A stretch of 64,000 nt of DNA from Niallia sp. XMNu-256 (lineage in GTDB: Bacteria > Bacillota > Bacilli > Bacillales > Cytobacillaceae). The DNA is taken from NCBI RefSeq assembly GCF_036670015.1, contig NZ_CP137636.1:1404501-1468500 (forward strand). Direction: 5' to 3'. This document shows, one piece after another, positions 63,400-64,000 of this stretch (within the stretch, counting starts at the first letter, position 1; each line of letters starts with the position of its first letter). The notes under the pieces were generated by a model. The model was given only the letters and a program-made list of their open reading frames with translations. It did not search any database and was not told where the DNA came from. The position numbers and the translations under genes are program-made.

Positions 63400-63783
63400 G
63401 TGAAGAGCTTGATAAAAATTGAAATACCGAATCCTGATGTTGTCATTACGAAAAAAAGGGAATTAGGAGAAAAAGTAGAGGCTGTGATTAGCAGCGAATA
63501 TGGCTTTACAGATTACCATCGAATTCCTCGTGATAAAGGTGGGATCATTTTGTTTTACAACGTGGAGGGTGAAATGTTGTTTGTGGGCAAAGCCCGTAAA
63601 TTACGTCCTAGAATAAAGAAACACTTTGAAGATAATGTTTCCCCAATTAAGTTGCATCGAGATGAGGTTTACAAAATTGCGGTCTTAATTGTTGAAGATC
63701 CAATGGATAGAGAAATTTACGAAACGTACATTATTAATACACAACACGCAAAATATAATATAGATAAAGTATTTTATAAGTAA
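63400..63783 (+). CDS. GIY-YIG nuclease-domain protein
   Basis: A 127-residue protein whose residues about 45-85 follow the UvrC-type GIY-YIG nuclease core: GGIILFYN in place of GIY, LFVGKARKLRPRI in place of YIG-K-NL-RI, and a later Glu in MDREIYETYII. The start is GTG 63400 or the in-frame TTG 63409; neither has a strong ribosome site. Without the UvrC C-terminal domains it is a stand-alone family member of unknown role, possibly DNA repair or a mobile-element relic. Confidence 0.7.
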   Translation: MKSLIKIEIPNPDVVITKKRELGEKVEAVISSEYGFTDYHRIPRDKGGIILFYNVEGEMLFVGKARKLRPRIKKHFEDNVSPIKLHRDEVYKIAVLIVEDPMDREIYETYIINTQHAKYNIDKVFYK

Positions 63784-63849
63784 TATGTAAGGGTAGGGAC
63801 GTTGGGGATCAGACACCGCGTCCCAGTTCGACGTGGTTTAATGGTACGG

Positions 63850-63992
63850 GGAAACATCGGGACGGTTCTGGTGTTTCAAAAAGACCATAAAAACTGAAGT
63901 TTTTTATTAGTTTTTTTATGATTCGAGCTCTGATATCCATGGTAACCTACATTATATTTATGTAAAAAAGAAACGCGAGAACCGTCCACGCG
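63850..63992. repeat. REPIN: two inverted REP copies (16 and 17)
   Basis: Reverse REP at 63850-63878 and a truncated forward REP at 63970-63992 enclose a spacer starting AAAAAGACCATAAAAACTG and containing GAGCTCTGAT. It is the second full example of the arrangement at 30615-30726. Confidence 0.78.
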
Positions 63993-64000
63993 TATATTCG

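Noticed and set aside
1-64000. CRISPR arrays, tRNA, rRNA, T-box leaders
   Set aside because: No regularly spaced repeats, no tRNA-like cloverleaf with a TTCGA arm and no T-box core were seen on either strand. The regular features found are REP palindromes without spacer periodicity.

Overview
The window looks like a chromosomal segment of a low-GC, spore-forming Bacillaceae (Bacillus sensu lato). The evidence is strong AGGAGG-type ribosome sites, frequent GTG and TTG starts, many rho-independent terminators, sigma-B type promoters, an Sda-like sporulation checkpoint peptide, and many families typical of that group (FtsZ, MocR-type GabR, CwlK-like, YqcI/YcgG, DUF3243, UPF0316). It contains no rRNA, tRNA, CRISPR array, prophage or intact transposon. 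It is an accessory-rich region made of small metabolic cassettes separated by long, decayed intergenic stretches.

Layout. 0.2-8 kb: 2-aminoethylphosphonate (AEP) cluster with a divergent DeoR regulator, an iron-type alcohol dehydrogenase, an ABC importer (phnD, phnC, phnE, phnE), phnW and phnX. 8-19 kb: an OsmC-like protein, a cyclic 2,3-diphosphoglycerate synthetase homologue, an acidic lipoprotein, a zinc alcohol dehydrogenase flanked by direct repeats, a YtxH-like stress protein with a probable sigma-B promoter, a sucrose-phosphate synthase/phosphatase-like pair, a UPF0316 protein and a quinone reductase. 19-26.5 kb: complete purL, a lipoprotein sulfatase with its radical-SAM maturase, then a decayed second copy of the purL 3' end. 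26.7 kb: a candidate small RNA on the minus strand. 27-38.6 kb: a gamma-glutamylcyclotransferase, an MFS exporter, two nitroreductases, a stretch of tiny and broken genes, cwlK, a DDAH-like hydrolase and a YqcI/YcgG protein. 39-41.5 kb: a GntP permease and 3-hydroxybutyrate dehydrogenase cassette between two near-identical terminator-bearing direct repeats. 41.8-48 kb: a solitary FtsZ, then gabR-gabT-gabD with 35-bp-spaced operator half-sites. 48-58 kb: IS3 and IS110 remnants, a flavin monooxygenase, a DUF3311/sodium-solute symporter pair, an M20 peptidase, DUF3243 and a cytosine-deaminase-like amidohydrolase. 58.6-64 kb: a small Cys-containing protein, an SDR with a perfect sigma-B promoter, a prolyl-4-hydroxylase-like oxygenase, catechol 2,3-dioxygenase with its ferredoxin behind a cre-like site, and a GIY-YIG protein.

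The unifying signal is a family of about 29-bp imperfect palindromes (TGAAAC arm, core AGAACCGTCCC or its complement, GTTTCA arm) in at least 16 copies. Many abut or overlap stop codons, two sets form REPIN-like inverted pairs, and one copy appears to supply the -35 of a sigma-B promoter. No REP-associated (RAYT) transposase is encoded here. Separately, three cassettes (zinc ADH, gntP-SDR, sulfatase-maturase) are each bracketed by direct repeats of neighbouring sequence, which suggests gene gain by single-crossover or repeat-mediated integration. All assignments come from reading the sequence and from recalled family knowledge; no searches were run.
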